DNA of 64,000 bases from Sphingobacterium detergens. GTDB lineage: Bacteria > Bacteroidota > Bacteroidia > Sphingobacteriales > Sphingobacteriaceae. The DNA lies in NCBI RefSeq assembly GCF_003610355.1, contig NZ_RAPY01000003.1, positions 654,945 to 718,944 of the forward strand, given 5' to 3'. The position numbers and the translations under genes are program-made. Of this stretch, positions 53,251-62,771 are shown in pieces (the stretch's first letter is position 1; each line of letters begins with the position of its first letter). The notes beneath the pieces were generated by a model that saw only the letters and a list, made by a program, of their open reading frames with translations, did no database searches and was not told the DNA's origin.

Positions 53251-53278
53251 AAAAGCCGGCTCTAGAGCCGGCTTTTTT
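53251..53278 (+). terminator. Terminator after ompA
   Basis: A perfect 26-base palindrome (AAAAGCCGGCTCT and its complement) with the last T's running into a T6 tract. It lies 27 bases after the stop. Confidence 0.88.
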
Positions 53279-53405
53279 ATTTTGACAGTATTTATCCTTA
53301 ACTTTGTGGATGATATCCAATTTGTGGAAAATTTATTCAAGCAAATTAGATAAGAAATTAGTATTTTGATTTAAGGAACAGAATACTGGTTTTAAACTTT
53401 TGAGA

Positions 53406-54818
53406 ATGGAAGAGGATTTTGAATTTGAAAACCCCGAAGAAAGAAAAATCTCGGTGGACAGATATGAGGAAATGCTTCGAAACGAGGATCAGTATTTTTT
53501 TGACTCCAAGGCTTTCGAAGGAATAATAGACTACTATGCTGAAAAAAATGACCCTGTAAAGGCACTACAAGTAACCGAATTTGCAATCAGCCAACATCCT
53601 TTTGATATTACATTTTTGTTGAAGCAAGCTCAATTGTTTTCAACAATTCAACAGTATCAGAATGCATTAGCGGCCTTGGACAAAGCGGAACTGCTGGAAG
53701 CTTCGGAGGGAGATATATTTCTAATCAGAGGTGGTATTCTGGGGAGCATAGGGCAATTTGATGAAGCATTGGATCAATTATTCAAAGCATTACCCTTATT
53801 AGACAATAAAGATGAGGTTTATTTTCATATTGCCATGATTTTTCAAGCGCAAATGAACTACGACAAAGCTATTGTCTATTTAAAGAAGGCCCTTGAGCTC
53901 AATATGGACTATCAAGAAGCACTCTATGAGCTTGCTTATTGTTATGATGTACTTGATAGGCAAGAAGAAAGTATATCTTTCTATAAAAAATATATTGACT
54001 CAGACCCTTATTCGTACTATGCTTGGTATAATCTAGGCAACTCCTATCACAAAATAAGCAAGTTTGAAGAAGCATTAGATGCATATGACTATGCCATATT
54101 AATCAAAGAAGACTTCTCATCTGCTTATTTCAATAAAGGAAATGCACTAGTCAACTTAGATCGTTATCAAGAGGCATTGGACGTATACAAACAGACTTTT
54201 GAATACGAACAACCTAGCGCGGATACCTATTGTGCTATAGGAGAGTGTTACGAGAAGTTGGAACAAATGGAAGAAGCTCGAAACTACTATAAAAAAGCCG
54301 TAAAGTTAGACGCCGAGCTTGCAGATGCATGGTTTGGTATTGGTGTCACGCTGGATTTTGAAGAACGTTACTTTGAGTCGCTTCATTTCTACAAAAAGGC
54401 TTTGGAACTAGAAGACACAAATCCGGATTACTGGTTTGCAATCGCAGATGCTCGATATAAGCTACAGCAAATTGATCAGGCTGAAGAAGCGTATAAAAAA
54501 GTAGTTGCATTAAATCCATCAGATATAGATGCTTGGCTCGACTACTCTTCGATCTTATTTGAACAGAGCAAAATTGATGAAGCCATCAATGTCATGTCGG
54601 ATGCGATTACGCAAAATCCCGAAGCGGCGGAATTATATTATCGTGTAGTAGCCTACCTATTTGCAAATGGACAATACAATGAAGCTTTAAACTTTTTGGA
54701 ACTAGGCTTAGCAACGAATCCGGAAAAACATCACATTCTCTTTGATTACCTTCCTCAATTGCAAGGAAATCAAATTATCACTGAAATTGTAAAAAAATAT
54801 ACCAAACCAAAAAATTAA
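53406..54818 (+). CDS. Tetratricopeptide-repeat protein, cytoplasmic
   Basis: 470 residues from the ATG at 53406 (MEEDFEFENPEERK); an in-frame TTG is at 53400. There is no signal peptide. The rest is a series of about eleven TPR units, for example YDKAIVYLKKALELNMDYQE, ALDAYDYAILIKEDFSSAYF, and SLHFYKKALELEDTNPDYWF. Protein-protein scaffold; the partners cannot be told. Confidence 0.85.
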   Translation: MEEDFEFENPEERKISVDRYEEMLRNEDQYFFDSKAFEGIIDYYAEKNDPVKALQVTEFAISQHPFDITFLLKQAQLFSTIQQYQNALAALDKAELLEASEGDIFLIRGGILGSIGQFDEALDQLFKALPLLDNKDEVYFHIAMIFQAQMNYDKAIVYLKKALELNMDYQEALYELAYCYDVLDRQEESISFYKKYIDSDPYSYYAWYNLGNSYHKISKFEEALDAYDYAILIKEDFSSAYFNKGNALVNLDRYQEALDVYKQTFEYEQPSADTYCAIGECYEKLEQMEEARNYYKKAVKLDAELADAWFGIGVTLDFEERYFESLHFYKKALELEDTNPDYWFAIADARYKLQQIDQAEEAYKKVVALNPSDIDAWLDYSSILFEQSKIDEAINVMSDAITQNPEAAELYYRVVAYLFANGQYNEALNFLELGLATNPEKHHILFDYLPQLQGNQIITEIVKKYTKPKN

Positions 54819-54833
54819 AGTAGAAAACACATA

Positions 54834-54869
54834 ATACCCCAGGCAATCTTTCGGACTTGCCTGGGGTAT
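54834..54869. terminator. Strong hairpin after the TPR gene
   Basis: ATACCCCAGGCAA (54834-54846) and TTGCCTGGGGTAT (54857-54869) form a perfect 13-bp stem with a 10-base loop. There is no T-run on either side, so it may stabilise the mRNA end or need help to terminate. Confidence 0.6.
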
Positions 54870-54924
54870 AAAATGCAATTAGATTAAGCTTACCTTTTCA
54901 CCCAAAGAAGTACTAAACCATTCA

Positions 54925-55668
54925 ATGAAAAAATTAGGTCTGATAGGATATCCACTAGGGCACTCCTTTTCCAAGAAATATTATTTAGAGAAGTTTCAGA
55001 AAGAAAATATTCAACATATAGATTATGACCTATATCCAATTGAACGTATATCAGATTTTCCATCTATATTTAAGAATAAGGACTTTTATGGGGTAAATGT
55101 GACCATTCCATACAAGATAGAGGTCCTGGACTATTTAAACGAACTATCAGAAGAAGCTAAGGCTATACAAGCTGTAAACTGTATCCGCATTACACATCTA
55201 GCAAATGGCGCTCCATACTTGAAGGGCTATAACACTGATGCTTTTGGATTTGAAGAATCATTGAAACCACTTTTAACCCAAAATGACAAGAGAGCATTAA
55301 TTCTTGGAAACGGAGGAGCAGCAAAAGCAGTGATCTATACCTTAGATAAATTAGGGATCAAATACAAACTTGTTAGCAGAACCAAGCAAACGGACAACTA
55401 CACCTATGATGAATTAGATGCCTCGATTTTAGCTGAATATACATTAATTATTAATTGTTCGCCAGTTGGAACATTTCCCAACATAGCAGAGTCTCCGGCC
55501 CTACCATATGAACATATCAGTGCTAAGCACCTATTCTATGACCTCATTTATAATCCAGAAGAGACAGCATTCCTAAAGAAAGGGAAAGAAAAAGGTGCTC
55601 GAACTAAAAATGGCTATGAAATGTTGCTACTTCAGGCGGAGAAAAATTGGGAAATTTGGAATAGCTAG
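54925..55668 (+). CDS. aroE: Shikimate dehydrogenase
   Basis: 247 residues; reduces 3-dehydroshikimate in aromatic amino-acid synthesis. Signatures: LGLIGYPLGHSFSKKYYLEK, GVNVTIPYKIEVLDYL (catalytic Lys), NTDAFGFEESLK (catalytic Asp), NADP loop LILGNGGAAKAVIYTLDKLG, and the C-terminal YEMLLLQAEKNWEIWN. Complete. Confidence 0.95.
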   Translation: MKKLGLIGYPLGHSFSKKYYLEKFQKENIQHIDYDLYPIERISDFPSIFKNKDFYGVNVTIPYKIEVLDYLNELSEEAKAIQAVNCIRITHLANGAPYLKGYNTDAFGFEESLKPLLTQNDKRALILGNGGAAKAVIYTLDKLGIKYKLVSRTKQTDNYTYDELDASILAEYTLIINCSPVGTFPNIAESPALPYEHISAKHLFYDLIYNPEETAFLKKGKEKGARTKNGYEMLLLQAEKNWEIWNS

Positions 55669-55711
55669 TCTTTCTCTATATAGAGAACAATAAAAAATGT
55701 AATTTTACCTT

Positions 55712-56353
55712 ATGCTAACGATCAGAACATTCACTTTCAATCCATACCAAGAAAACACCTACTTGTTGTATAACGAAGAGGGAAACGCCTTAATTATTGA
55801 CCCAGGTATGTATGGCGAAAAAGAACAGGAGGAGTTTTTAACCTTTATCGATCGTCATTATCTCACTCCACAATTACTACTGAATACACATTGTCACATT
55901 GATCATGTCTTGGGCAATTATTTTATTCATGAGAAGTTTGATTTACTTCCTCAATTTCACGAAGGAGAACTATCTACATTGGTTGCAGTTCAAAACTATG
56001 CCCCGCAAATGGGATTCCGTTATGACATCTCCCCTATTGGCGAAGTATTTCTAAAAGATGGGGACAAAATACAAATAGACAATGACGAATTGCAAGTGAT
56101 ATTGGCGCCCGGCCACTCACCGGCGCATATCTGTTTTTATTCCGCTTCCCAAAAATTCTTAATTGGTGGGGATGTCTTGTTCCGCAATAGTATTGGTCGT
56201 ACTGATCTACCCGGAGGAAATCATCAGCAGCTTTTAGATAATATTAAACAAAGACTTTATACTTTACCCGATGACACCGTTGTCTACCCAGGTCATGGCC
56301 CATCAACGACAATAGGTTTTGAAAAGAACTCCAATCCATTTATACAAGGATAA
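55712..56353 (+). CDS. MBL-fold metallo-hydrolase (glyoxalase II-like)
   Basis: 213 residues. The metal motif LLLNTHCHIDHVLGNYF (HxHxDH), LAPGHSPAHICFYSA, GGDVLFRNSIGRTDLPGG and VVYPGHGPSTTIGFE are those of the glyoxalase-II-like group. A likely thioester or lactone hydrolase in the cytoplasm. The substrate is not decidable. Its stop is 3 bases before the permease gene, so the two are co-transcribed. Confidence 0.92.
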   Translation: MLTIRTFTFNPYQENTYLLYNEEGNALIIDPGMYGEKEQEEFLTFIDRHYLTPQLLLNTHCHIDHVLGNYFIHEKFDLLPQFHEGELSTLVAVQNYAPQMGFRYDISPIGEVFLKDGDKIQIDNDELQVILAPGHSPAHICFYSASQKFLIGGDVLFRNSIGRTDLPGGNHQQLLDNIKQRLYTLPDDTVVYPGHGPSTTIGFEKNSNPFIQG

Positions 56354-56356
56354 GAT

Positions 56357-57586
56357 ATGAACTTACCTTTTCTATTTGCCAAGAGATACCTGTTTTCAAA
56401 AAAATCAGTCAACGCTATTAATATCATCTCCTCAATTAGTGTGATAGGTGTTACGGTAAGTAGTGCCGCATTAATCATACTCCTTTCCTCTTTCAATGGG
56501 ATGGAGGAGCTTATTATATCTATGTATAGCAAATTTGCTCCTGAACTAAAGATAGAGCCACAAAAAGGTAAGCTCTTTACAACAAATAAATCAGTCTTTA
56601 ATGAGTTGCGAAAGAATCCTAATGTTATCCATTATACAGAAGTATTAGAAGAGAAGGTATTACTTCAATATGCAAATCGACAGTATATCTCAACTATCAA
56701 AGGAATCGAGCCCAAATCGCTTAATAAGAGTATTGGTGATAGTATTCTTGTGGATGGCGTATATCAGCTCTCACGTGATTCAACTAACCTGGCTATACTT
56801 GGAGCAAGTGTCCAAGCTAATCTTGGTATTTCTATGCAAAATACCCCTGATTTAATCCAAGTTTATTCACCAAGAAAAGGCGTCAAAAATACATCTAATC
56901 CTGCCGAAGAATTTAATATTAGAGCTATCAGTCCAGGAGGTGTCCTCAGGTACCAACAGGACTTTGACAATTTCGTTATTACACCCATTTCGTTTGCCAA
57001 AGAAGTACTCGGTGAATATGACAGAGTTTCCGCTATTGAATTTTATCTAAAGGAGGGCACTAACATCAAGCTATTTGAACAGGACCTTCAAAAAAAATTA
57101 GGTGAAGAGTATCTCGTCAAGAATCGGGAAGAGCAAAACCCAACCTTATATAGAAATGTACGTGTAGAGAGATGGGTTGTGTTTTTTATCTTAACATTGA
57201 TTAGTATAATCGCAATTTTCAATATTGTAGGTTCATTGACGATGTTAGTATTGGATAAACAAAAGGATATGACAGTCCTAAAAAGTCTAGGTGGTAACAA
57301 TAGCTTAATTCAACGCATTTTCTTTTATGAGGGGTTGATGATTGCAATTATTGGTTGCATTTTAGGTTTATTAATTGGAGCAATATTCAATTATATTCAG
57401 TCAACCTATGGTATAATACGGGTTGAAGATGGTGCTAACGCTATTTTGGATAGCTACCCTATGCTTAGCCGCTGGAGCGACTATGTGTTAGTATTCATCA
57501 CGGTAACCAGTATTTCGGGACTAGTTTCTTATTTCTCAGCAAAGATAAGTGTAAAGGAGCTGAACAAGCTCAAAGCAACAGATTAA
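56357..57586 (+). CDS. LolC/E-like FtsX-family ABC transporter permease
   Basis: 409 residues. N-terminus LPFLFAKRYLFSKKSVNAIN, then a membrane helix (about 20-45), a large periplasmic domain (about 50-270) and three C-terminal helices (about 275-300, 320-345, 375-395) of the FtsX fold. The pattern fits LolE/LolC, which extract lipoproteins from the inner membrane. No ATPase partner is adjacent. The stop codon overlaps the end of the convergent gene by 4 bases. Confidence 0.85.
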   Translation: MNLPFLFAKRYLFSKKSVNAINIISSISVIGVTVSSAALIILLSSFNGMEELIISMYSKFAPELKIEPQKGKLFTTNKSVFNELRKNPNVIHYTEVLEEKVLLQYANRQYISTIKGIEPKSLNKSIGDSILVDGVYQLSRDSTNLAILGASVQANLGISMQNTPDLIQVYSPRKGVKNTSNPAEEFNIRAISPGGVLRYQQDFDNFVITPISFAKEVLGEYDRVSAIEFYLKEGTNIKLFEQDLQKKLGEEYLVKNREEQNPTLYRNVRVERWVVFFILTLISIIAIFNIVGSLTMLVLDKQKDMTVLKSLGGNNSLIQRIFFYEGLMIAIIGCILGLLIGAIFNYIQSTYGIIRVEDGANAILDSYPMLSRWSDYVLVFITVTSISGLVSYFSAKISVKELNKLKATD

Positions 57587-58233
57587 TAGCGGGAGCTTTT
57601 GGAACGGCTTTGACTTCCCTTCGTTATTTGCTGTATTAAACTTCCCCATGCAAAAGGATTTAATAGCGGATTGGCGTAACGTTGGTTAATGACTTTATTA
57701 TTCATTGTATTGAAACTTTGTGCGTTATTGATTGAACGCATCTCGTTGCCATCGCGAGGTACTACAGCAGCCATAGCTGATAAAGATTCGTTGGAAAGTG
57801 TTCTTTTTGCCCGTACAATATGATCCTCAGATACATCTAAGTTCATAAATGCAATATTAAATTCCTCAATACTCGCCCAGGGGTATGGAGTCACCATTGG
57901 CAATTCAGTTACCAAATTTTGCATTACGATACTAGCTGTATATTTGTCGCCGGCAACTTCAGGTACAGTTACAATGAGCGGATCGAATCCTACAGAGGAA
58001 AAACGAAGTGTGTCTCCTACATGAGCTACGAAAGAAAAATAGCCTTCATTATTGGCCGCAATGGCCTCGTTACGGAAAGATAAATTGGTTACTGTAGCAT
58101 ATCCAACAGGAAGCCCAGACCCCACAGTAGTTACAATACCGGAATATTGGACGATCTTCCTTTCTTGTGCCTTTAAAGTCGAAGACTCAAAAAATACAGA
58201 TAAAACTAATAATATAGGGATCAGCAACTTCAT
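57583..58233 (-). CDS. Exported protein with CarboxypepD_reg-like domain
   Basis: 216 residues. Signal peptide (MKLLIPILLVLSVFFESSTL, cleavage near LKAQ), then a CarboxypepD_reg-like beta-sandwich (IVTTVGSGLPVGYATVTNLS, FSFVAHVGDTLRFSSVGFDP). The C-terminal half is of unknown type and ends with a Ser/Arg-rich tail (SQSRSKSSRY). There is no barrel, so it is not a TonB receptor. Overlaps the convergent permease gene by 4 bases. Confidence 0.8.
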   Translation of the reverse strand: MKLLIPILLVLSVFFESSTLKAQERKIVQYSGIVTTVGSGLPVGYATVTNLSFRNEAIAANNEGYFSFVAHVGDTLRFSSVGFDPLIVTVPEVAGDKYTASIVMQNLVTELPMVTPYPWASIEEFNIAFMNLDVSEDHIVRAKRTLSNESLSAMAAVVPRDGNEMRSINNAQSFNTMNNKVINQRYANPLLNPFAWGSLIQQITKGSQSRSKSSRY

Positions 58234-58290
58234 AGAACAAATTTACACAAAAGCAGCTGAGCTAGCCGTTAAATTGTGTTAATAGATAAA

Positions 58291-58566
58291 CTAATTGGCC
58301 GACGGCAAGGTCGCATCAGGTGAATCTGGATCAGTTAGATTAATTGCTTCAACCGCTGTTACCTCTGGTACAGCTTTTTTTATAGCTTGTTCCAATCCTG
58401 CTTTAAAAGTCATAATGCTCATTGAACATGAAGCGCAAGCGCCCAATAGTTTTAATCGCACGACATTATCTGCAGTAATCTCTTCAACACTCACATTTCC
58501 GCCATCAGTTTCCAAATAAGGTCTCAAGGTATCCAATGCTTGCTCCACTTTTTCTTTTAAAGTCAT
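58291..58566 (-). CDS. NifU C-terminal-domain Fe-S scaffold protein (Nfu-type)
   Basis: 91 residues. A single NifU-like domain: LRPYLETDGGNVSVEEI and the cluster-binding pair GACASCSMSIMTFKAGLE (CxxC). Carries Fe-S clusters to target enzymes in the cytoplasm, which include complex I. The frame reaches a TTG at 58584; the ATG at 58566 (MTLKEKVEQALD) is the family start. The C-terminus after about residue 75 is an acidic/Pro-rich tail. Confidence 0.93.
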   Translation of the reverse strand: MTLKEKVEQALDTLRPYLETDGGNVSVEEITADNVVRLKLLGACASCSMSIMTFKAGLEQAIKKAVPEVTAVEAINLTDPDSPDATLPSAN

Positions 58567-58772
58567 ACTCTTTATTAAATTCAATGATTATACATGTAAA
58601 GATAATCAAATATTTTAAAATCTATATTTTTCCTCTCCTTGCGCAATGGAAAAACAACAAGTTCATGACAATACTGCCACCAAATTGCATCCAACGAGTT
58701 AAAGAATGTTAATAAAAAATGTTGTTTTTGGGATCAAATAATTATTAAACTATATTGCGCAGTAAAATTTAA

Positions 58773-58803
58773 TTGATTAGTATAACAAATTCACTTATCT
58801 TTG
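58773..58803 (+). promoter_or_regulatory. Promoter of bamD-rpoZ-coaBC
   Basis: TTG (58773-58775) is followed after 20 bases by TATCTTTG (58796-58803), an exact TAnnTTTG. The -7 box ends only 4 bases before the bamD ATG, so the transcript would be leaderless or nearly so. Confidence 0.65.
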
Positions 58804-58807
58804 TAAA

Positions 58808-59737
58808 ATGTTTTTAAATAGGCGTATAGCGGCTATCTGTGCCGGCATGATGTTTCTATTGGTGTTTACTGGTTGCAAGAGTAAATTTGAGAAATTGCGC
58901 GCAAGCAATAATATCGCTCAAAAGTACGAAGAAGCCGTAAAACTTTATGAGAAAAAGAAATATACAAAGGCGTTAGTTTTGTTTGATGACTTGCGGACAA
59001 AATTCCGCGGACAAGCTGAGGCAGAAAATATCTACTATTATTTGGCATTTGCCAATTACCGTTTGAAAGATTATACTTCAGCAGCATACCACTTTAAGGA
59101 CTTTGCAGATGTTTATCCCAACAGTCCACGGGCAGAAGAATGTCGTTTTATGCATGCTTATTGTTACTATTTGGATTCCCCTCGGTCAACTTTGGATCAA
59201 GCAAATACGAAGAAAGCAATCGATGCCCTACAGCTTTTTGTCAACCTCTATCCAGAATCAGAACGTTCTAAAGAGGCAGCAGATCTCATTCAAAAGTTAC
59301 GGGACAAACTCGAGCTTAAAGCGTTTGCCAATGCTAGACTCTATTATGACATGGGGTTGAATGATGATTATAGAGCTGCTGTAATTGCGTTACAAAATGT
59401 TCTGAAAGAATATCCAGACACCAAATACGCTGAAGAAATTGAATTTTTGACGCTAAAGGCGCAATATATATTTGCATCAAAAAGTATTTTGCAAAAGCAA
59501 GAAAGCAGATATGACGAAACATTGGATTACTACCGAAGTTTTGCGAGTAATTACCCCAATAGCAAACATATAAAAGAAGCGGAATCTATTCGTCAAGATT
59601 CTGAAAAAGGAATTAAGACGGCCGTTTCGCACATGAAAGAATATAATAAAGCTCTTGCTGAGCAAGAAGCATATATCAAAGAACAAAAGGCGAAAAAAGA
59701 AAAAGAAAATACCCAAAAAGATGAGTCAAAAAAATAA
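58808..59737 (+). CDS. bamD: Outer-membrane protein assembly factor BamD
   Basis: 309 residues. Lipoprotein signal ending in LLVFTGC, then TPR-type helical pairs typical of BamD (KLYEKKKYTKALVLFDDL, YYYLAFANYRLKDYTSAAYH, FVNLYPESERSKEAADLI, LKEYPDTKYAEEIEFL). The C-terminus is Lys/Glu-rich (KEQKAKKEKENTQKDESKK). Part of the BAM complex that inserts outer-membrane barrels. It overlaps rpoZ by 17 bases. Confidence 0.93.
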   Translation: MFLNRRIAAICAGMMFLLVFTGCKSKFEKLRASNNIAQKYEEAVKLYEKKKYTKALVLFDDLRTKFRGQAEAENIYYYLAFANYRLKDYTSAAYHFKDFADVYPNSPRAEECRFMHAYCYYLDSPRSTLDQANTKKAIDALQLFVNLYPESERSKEAADLIQKLRDKLELKAFANARLYYDMGLNDDYRAAVIALQNVLKEYPDTKYAEEIEFLTLKAQYIFASKSILQKQESRYDETLDYYRSFASNYPNSKHIKEAESIRQDSEKGIKTAVSHMKEYNKALAEQEAYIKEQKAKKEKENTQKDESKK

Positions 59738-60050
59738 TAATTCAATTCCAAATTCTACAGTTACACGTGACTTAAGACAATTGGACAAAGGAACTGACAA
59801 TCTCTATGAATCCATTGTAGTTATTTCTAAACGCGCGAATCAAATTGCAGTAGATATTAAGGAAGAACTAAACGGAAAACTTGCTGAGTTTGCAAGTAAT
59901 AACGATAACTTGGAAGAGGTATTCGAAAACCGCGAACAAATAGAGATTTCTAAACATTACGAACGTATGCCAAAACCTACTTTGGTAGCAATCGATGAAT
60001 TTCTACACGATAAAGTGTATTACAGAAATCCTTCAAAAGAGCAAGACTAA
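59721..60050 (+). CDS. rpoZ: RNA polymerase omega subunit
   Basis: 109 residues. The omega core is visible: LDKGTDNLYESIVVISKRAN followed by QIAVDIKEELNGKLAEF. The frame opens earlier, but MSQKNNNSIPN at 59721 is the family start; the upstream Lys-rich part is the end of bamD read in another frame. It overlaps bamD by 17 bases and precedes coaBC by 14. Confidence 0.9.
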   Translation: MSQKNNNSIPNSTVTRDLRQLDKGTDNLYESIVVISKRANQIAVDIKEELNGKLAEFASNNDNLEEVFENREQIEISKHYERMPKPTLVAIDEFLHDKVYYRNPSKEQD

Positions 60051-60064
60051 TCGCAGAATCAACG

Positions 60065-61273
60065 ATGGCTTTAGCTGGGAAAAATATTGTAATTGCTGTA
60101 TGCGGCAGTATCGCCGCATACAAGATTGCAACTTTGATTCGTCTGCTTGTAAAAGCGGATGCTCAGGTTAAAGTAATTATGTCAGAGGATGCCACAGCGT
60201 TCATTACCCCGCTTACACTATCTACGCTTTCCAAAAACCCTGTTTTGGTTGACTATTATCAGCCGGATACTGGAGAATGGAATAATCATGTGGAAATTGC
60301 GCTAAATGCAGACTATATACTTGTAGCCCCAGCAACAGCAAACACCATCGCAAAGATGGCGAACGGTCTCTGTGATAACTTACTGATGGCTGTGTATTTA
60401 TCCGCAAAATGCCCGGTCTTCTTTGCTCCTGCAATGGATTTAGATATGTGGAAGCACCCGTCCACGCAATCGAATATCGCTAAACTAGGCGTTTATGGCA
60501 ACATTATTATCCCACCTGAAAAAGGTGAATTAGCTAGTGGATTAGTAGGAGAGGGACGTCTCGCCGAACCAGAAGAAATTTTTCATTTCTTAGAAAATTA
60601 CTCCAACCAAAAGCTCCCATTATTAGGTAAAAAGGCACTTGTATCAGCAGGCCCCACTTATGAGGCAATAGACCCTGTACGCTTTATTGGAAATCATTCT
60701 AGTGGAAAAATGGGCTATGCTATTGCCCAACAACTAAAAGAACTTGGGGCTGATGTAACCCTAGTTTCCGGACCTACCGCACTACTGAAACCTGATCAAA
60801 TAACTGTTGTTCCTGTCACTTCTGCTGCAGAGATGCTTCAAGCCTGTGAAAAGTACTTTGATCATGCTGCTATAATTGTCATGAGTGCTGCAGTTGCTGA
60901 CTACACCCCTATTGAAGTAGCATCTCAGAAGATAAAGAAGAAAGAGGATGAATTTTCTATTGCTTTAAAGAAAACAACAGATATTCTCGCCACTTTAGGA
61001 AGCAAAAAGAAGAAAGAGCAATTACTGATCGGATTTGCTTTAGAAACCAACAACGAGCTCGAAAATGCAAAAGACAAATTGGTCCGAAAGAATCTCGATT
61101 TTATTGTTCTCAATTCCATGCAAGATCAGGGAGCTGGATTTGCTACTGATACAAATAAAGTCACAATTATCAATCGTTCAGGCGAAAGCAGCGTATTCCC
61201 ATTGAAATCGAAGGAAGATGTTGCAAAAGATATCTGTTCGATTATCTTACAGCATATTCCTTCGACAATATAA
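60065..61273 (+). CDS. coaBC: Bifunctional phosphopantothenoylcysteine decarboxylase/synthetase
   Basis: 402 residues; two steps of coenzyme A synthesis. CoaC part (N-terminal): VIAVCGSIAAYKIATLIRLL, the active His in NHVEIALNADYILVAPATAN, FAPAMDLDMWKHPS. CoaB part (from about residue 190): KALVSAGPTYEAIDPVRFIG, NHSSGKMGYAIAQQLKELG and DFIVLNSMQD. The order bamD, rpoZ, coaBC is characteristic of Bacteroidota. Confidence 0.96.
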   Translation: MALAGKNIVIAVCGSIAAYKIATLIRLLVKADAQVKVIMSEDATAFITPLTLSTLSKNPVLVDYYQPDTGEWNNHVEIALNADYILVAPATANTIAKMANGLCDNLLMAVYLSAKCPVFFAPAMDLDMWKHPSTQSNIAKLGVYGNIIIPPEKGELASGLVGEGRLAEPEEIFHFLENYSNQKLPLLGKKALVSAGPTYEAIDPVRFIGNHSSGKMGYAIAQQLKELGADVTLVSGPTALLKPDQITVVPVTSAAEMLQACEKYFDHAAIIVMSAAVADYTPIEVASQKIKKKEDEFSIALKKTTDILATLGSKKKKEQLLIGFALETNNELENAKDKLVRKNLDFIVLNSMQDQGAGFATDTNKVTIINRSGESSVFPLKSKEDVAKDICSIILQHIPSTI

Positions 61274-61275
61274 AT

Positions 61276-61295
61276 TTCCCCTAAATTTAGAGGAA
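61276..61295. terminator. Weak inverted repeat between coaBC and the methyltransferase gene
   Basis: TTCCCCTAAA (61276-61285) and TTTAGAGGAA (61286-61295) are reverse complements with one mismatch. There is no loop or T-run, so it is at best a poor bidirectional terminator between these convergent genes. Confidence 0.3.
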
Positions 61296-61315
61296 TATAT
61301 GATTTCTATTATCTG

Positions 61316-62683
61316 TTATAGATTCACAATTCGTAATTCCTTAGGATAATAATTATTGATCCTATTTGGTAATAGCTTCATCCACCCAAGTGACATTCCT
61401 TTATATTTAGCAAGCGTCCAGCCTTTCATACCGGAAGATACAGTATCTAGTGTCACATTTTCCTTTCTAAGGTAGTTTTGAGCCTCCTCGAGCGAAAGTT
61501 CAAGACTTTGGAAGCCTGGGTTTAATACATTACTTAACGCCAGTGCGTGGCTTGGAATTAATTCCTTTCGATTAAGTTTTCCAATATTGATTCCAGCATT
61601 TTTGAGATAGAGTACGTTCTGAAGATATTTCAAATCATTTTCATATTTTTTGGGGAATATATATAGGTCATCATGATGGATAAATGGAAAGAACTCATCA
61701 ACGTTAACCATCCAAGTGTCCAGAATTCCCTTCGGCACATCTGATTTTTCTGGTTTGATCCGTTTTCTATTAAATGTACCTTGCTCTGCAACTTTCTTCA
61801 AAACTGTAATAAAAAAACCTTCCCCGCCCAATTTATGTGGATAGAAACGATAGCCATGTGCCCCATGCCCAACCGACTTTGTATGCTCGATCCCCCAATT
61901 ATCATCAATGACAATTTCGATAGATTCAAAATCTCCAGTTTCTATTAGCCAATCGGCAATATCTTCATTTTCCTCTTCTGAATAAGAGCAGGTTGAATAA
62001 AGGAGGTAACCACCAGTTTTCAATGCAGCAATACTTTCTGCCAATATTCTTTGTTGTCTTTCGCTACAAAGTTTGACATTAGCTTCAGACCATTCATCTA
62101 TTGCATCCGAATCCTTTCTAAACATCCCTGATCCAGAGCAAGGTGCATCTACGACCATGATATCAAAATATCCTGGCAATCGGTCAAAAGCAGAAGGGTC
62201 ATTATTGGTGACCACCGTATTTGCATTTCCCCATTTTGTTAGATTATCCTGTAAGATATTCACACGAGTCTTGATGATCTCATTGGCGACAAGTAGACTA
62301 TCAGGATGTAAGCTACTGTTTAGCAAGGTAGATTTTCCTCCAGGAGCTGCACAGAGATCCAATGCATAAACTGGTTTAGATCCTATTTCGAGCTCATGGA
62401 TAATATAGTCTATAAACATAGAAGAAGCGTCTTGGGGATAATACCCTCCAGCATGAAATAAAGGATCAAGTGTGAATACAGGGCGTTCGTTTAGATAAAA
62501 GGCGTTTTCGCACCAAGGCACCCTTCCTCCACTGGAAAATGGACATTCCTTTAGTTTTAGTGGGTTTAACCGTATCGCTGTTGCTCTTTTGCCCTCCTCA
62601 TGTACTTTAATAAATTCAACAGTATCGAATAATGGGTTTACACCTAATTTTTTCACTAATGAATTTGGCAGAAAATTACTCAT
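61316..62683 (-). CDS. RsmF-like 16S rRNA m5C methyltransferase
   Basis: 455 residues of the NOL1/NOP2/sun family. SAM-binding motif I ALDLCAAPGGKSTLLNSSL, motif IV VVDAPCSGSGMFRKDSDA with its Cys, and the second catalytic Cys in LLYSTCSYSEEENEDIADWL. The C-terminal 150 residues are a PUA-like domain as in RsmF. Likely methylates a cytosine of the small-subunit rRNA; the exact site is inferred from the RsmF resemblance. Confidence 0.9.
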   Translation of the reverse strand: MSNFLPNSLVKKLGVNPLFDTVEFIKVHEEGKRATAIRLNPLKLKECPFSSGGRVPWCENAFYLNERPVFTLDPLFHAGGYYPQDASSMFIDYIIHELEIGSKPVYALDLCAAPGGKSTLLNSSLHPDSLLVANEIIKTRVNILQDNLTKWGNANTVVTNNDPSAFDRLPGYFDIMVVDAPCSGSGMFRKDSDAIDEWSEANVKLCSERQQRILAESIAALKTGGYLLYSTCSYSEEENEDIADWLIETGDFESIEIVIDDNWGIEHTKSVGHGAHGYRFYPHKLGGEGFFITVLKKVAEQGTFNRKRIKPEKSDVPKGILDTWMVNVDEFFPFIHHDDLYIFPKKYENDLKYLQNVLYLKNAGINIGKLNRKELIPSHALALSNVLNPGFQSLELSLEEAQNYLRKENVTLDTVSSGMKGWTLAKYKGMSLGWMKLLPNRINNYYPKELRIVNL

Positions 62684-62759
62684 GTCGTCCTAATAGTTTA
62701 TGCTAAAAATAATATAAATAAAAATGAACTCAAAATAACTAGTAAATTACGGGAAAGAG

Positions 62760-62767
62760 TAAATTTG
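62760..62767 (+). promoter_or_regulatory. Putative -7 element of the SRPBCC gene
   Basis: TAAATTTG matches TAnnTTTG and ends 4 bases before the ATG at 62772, the same spacing as at bamD. No TTG is found at -33. Confidence 0.4.
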
Positions 62768-62771
62768 CATT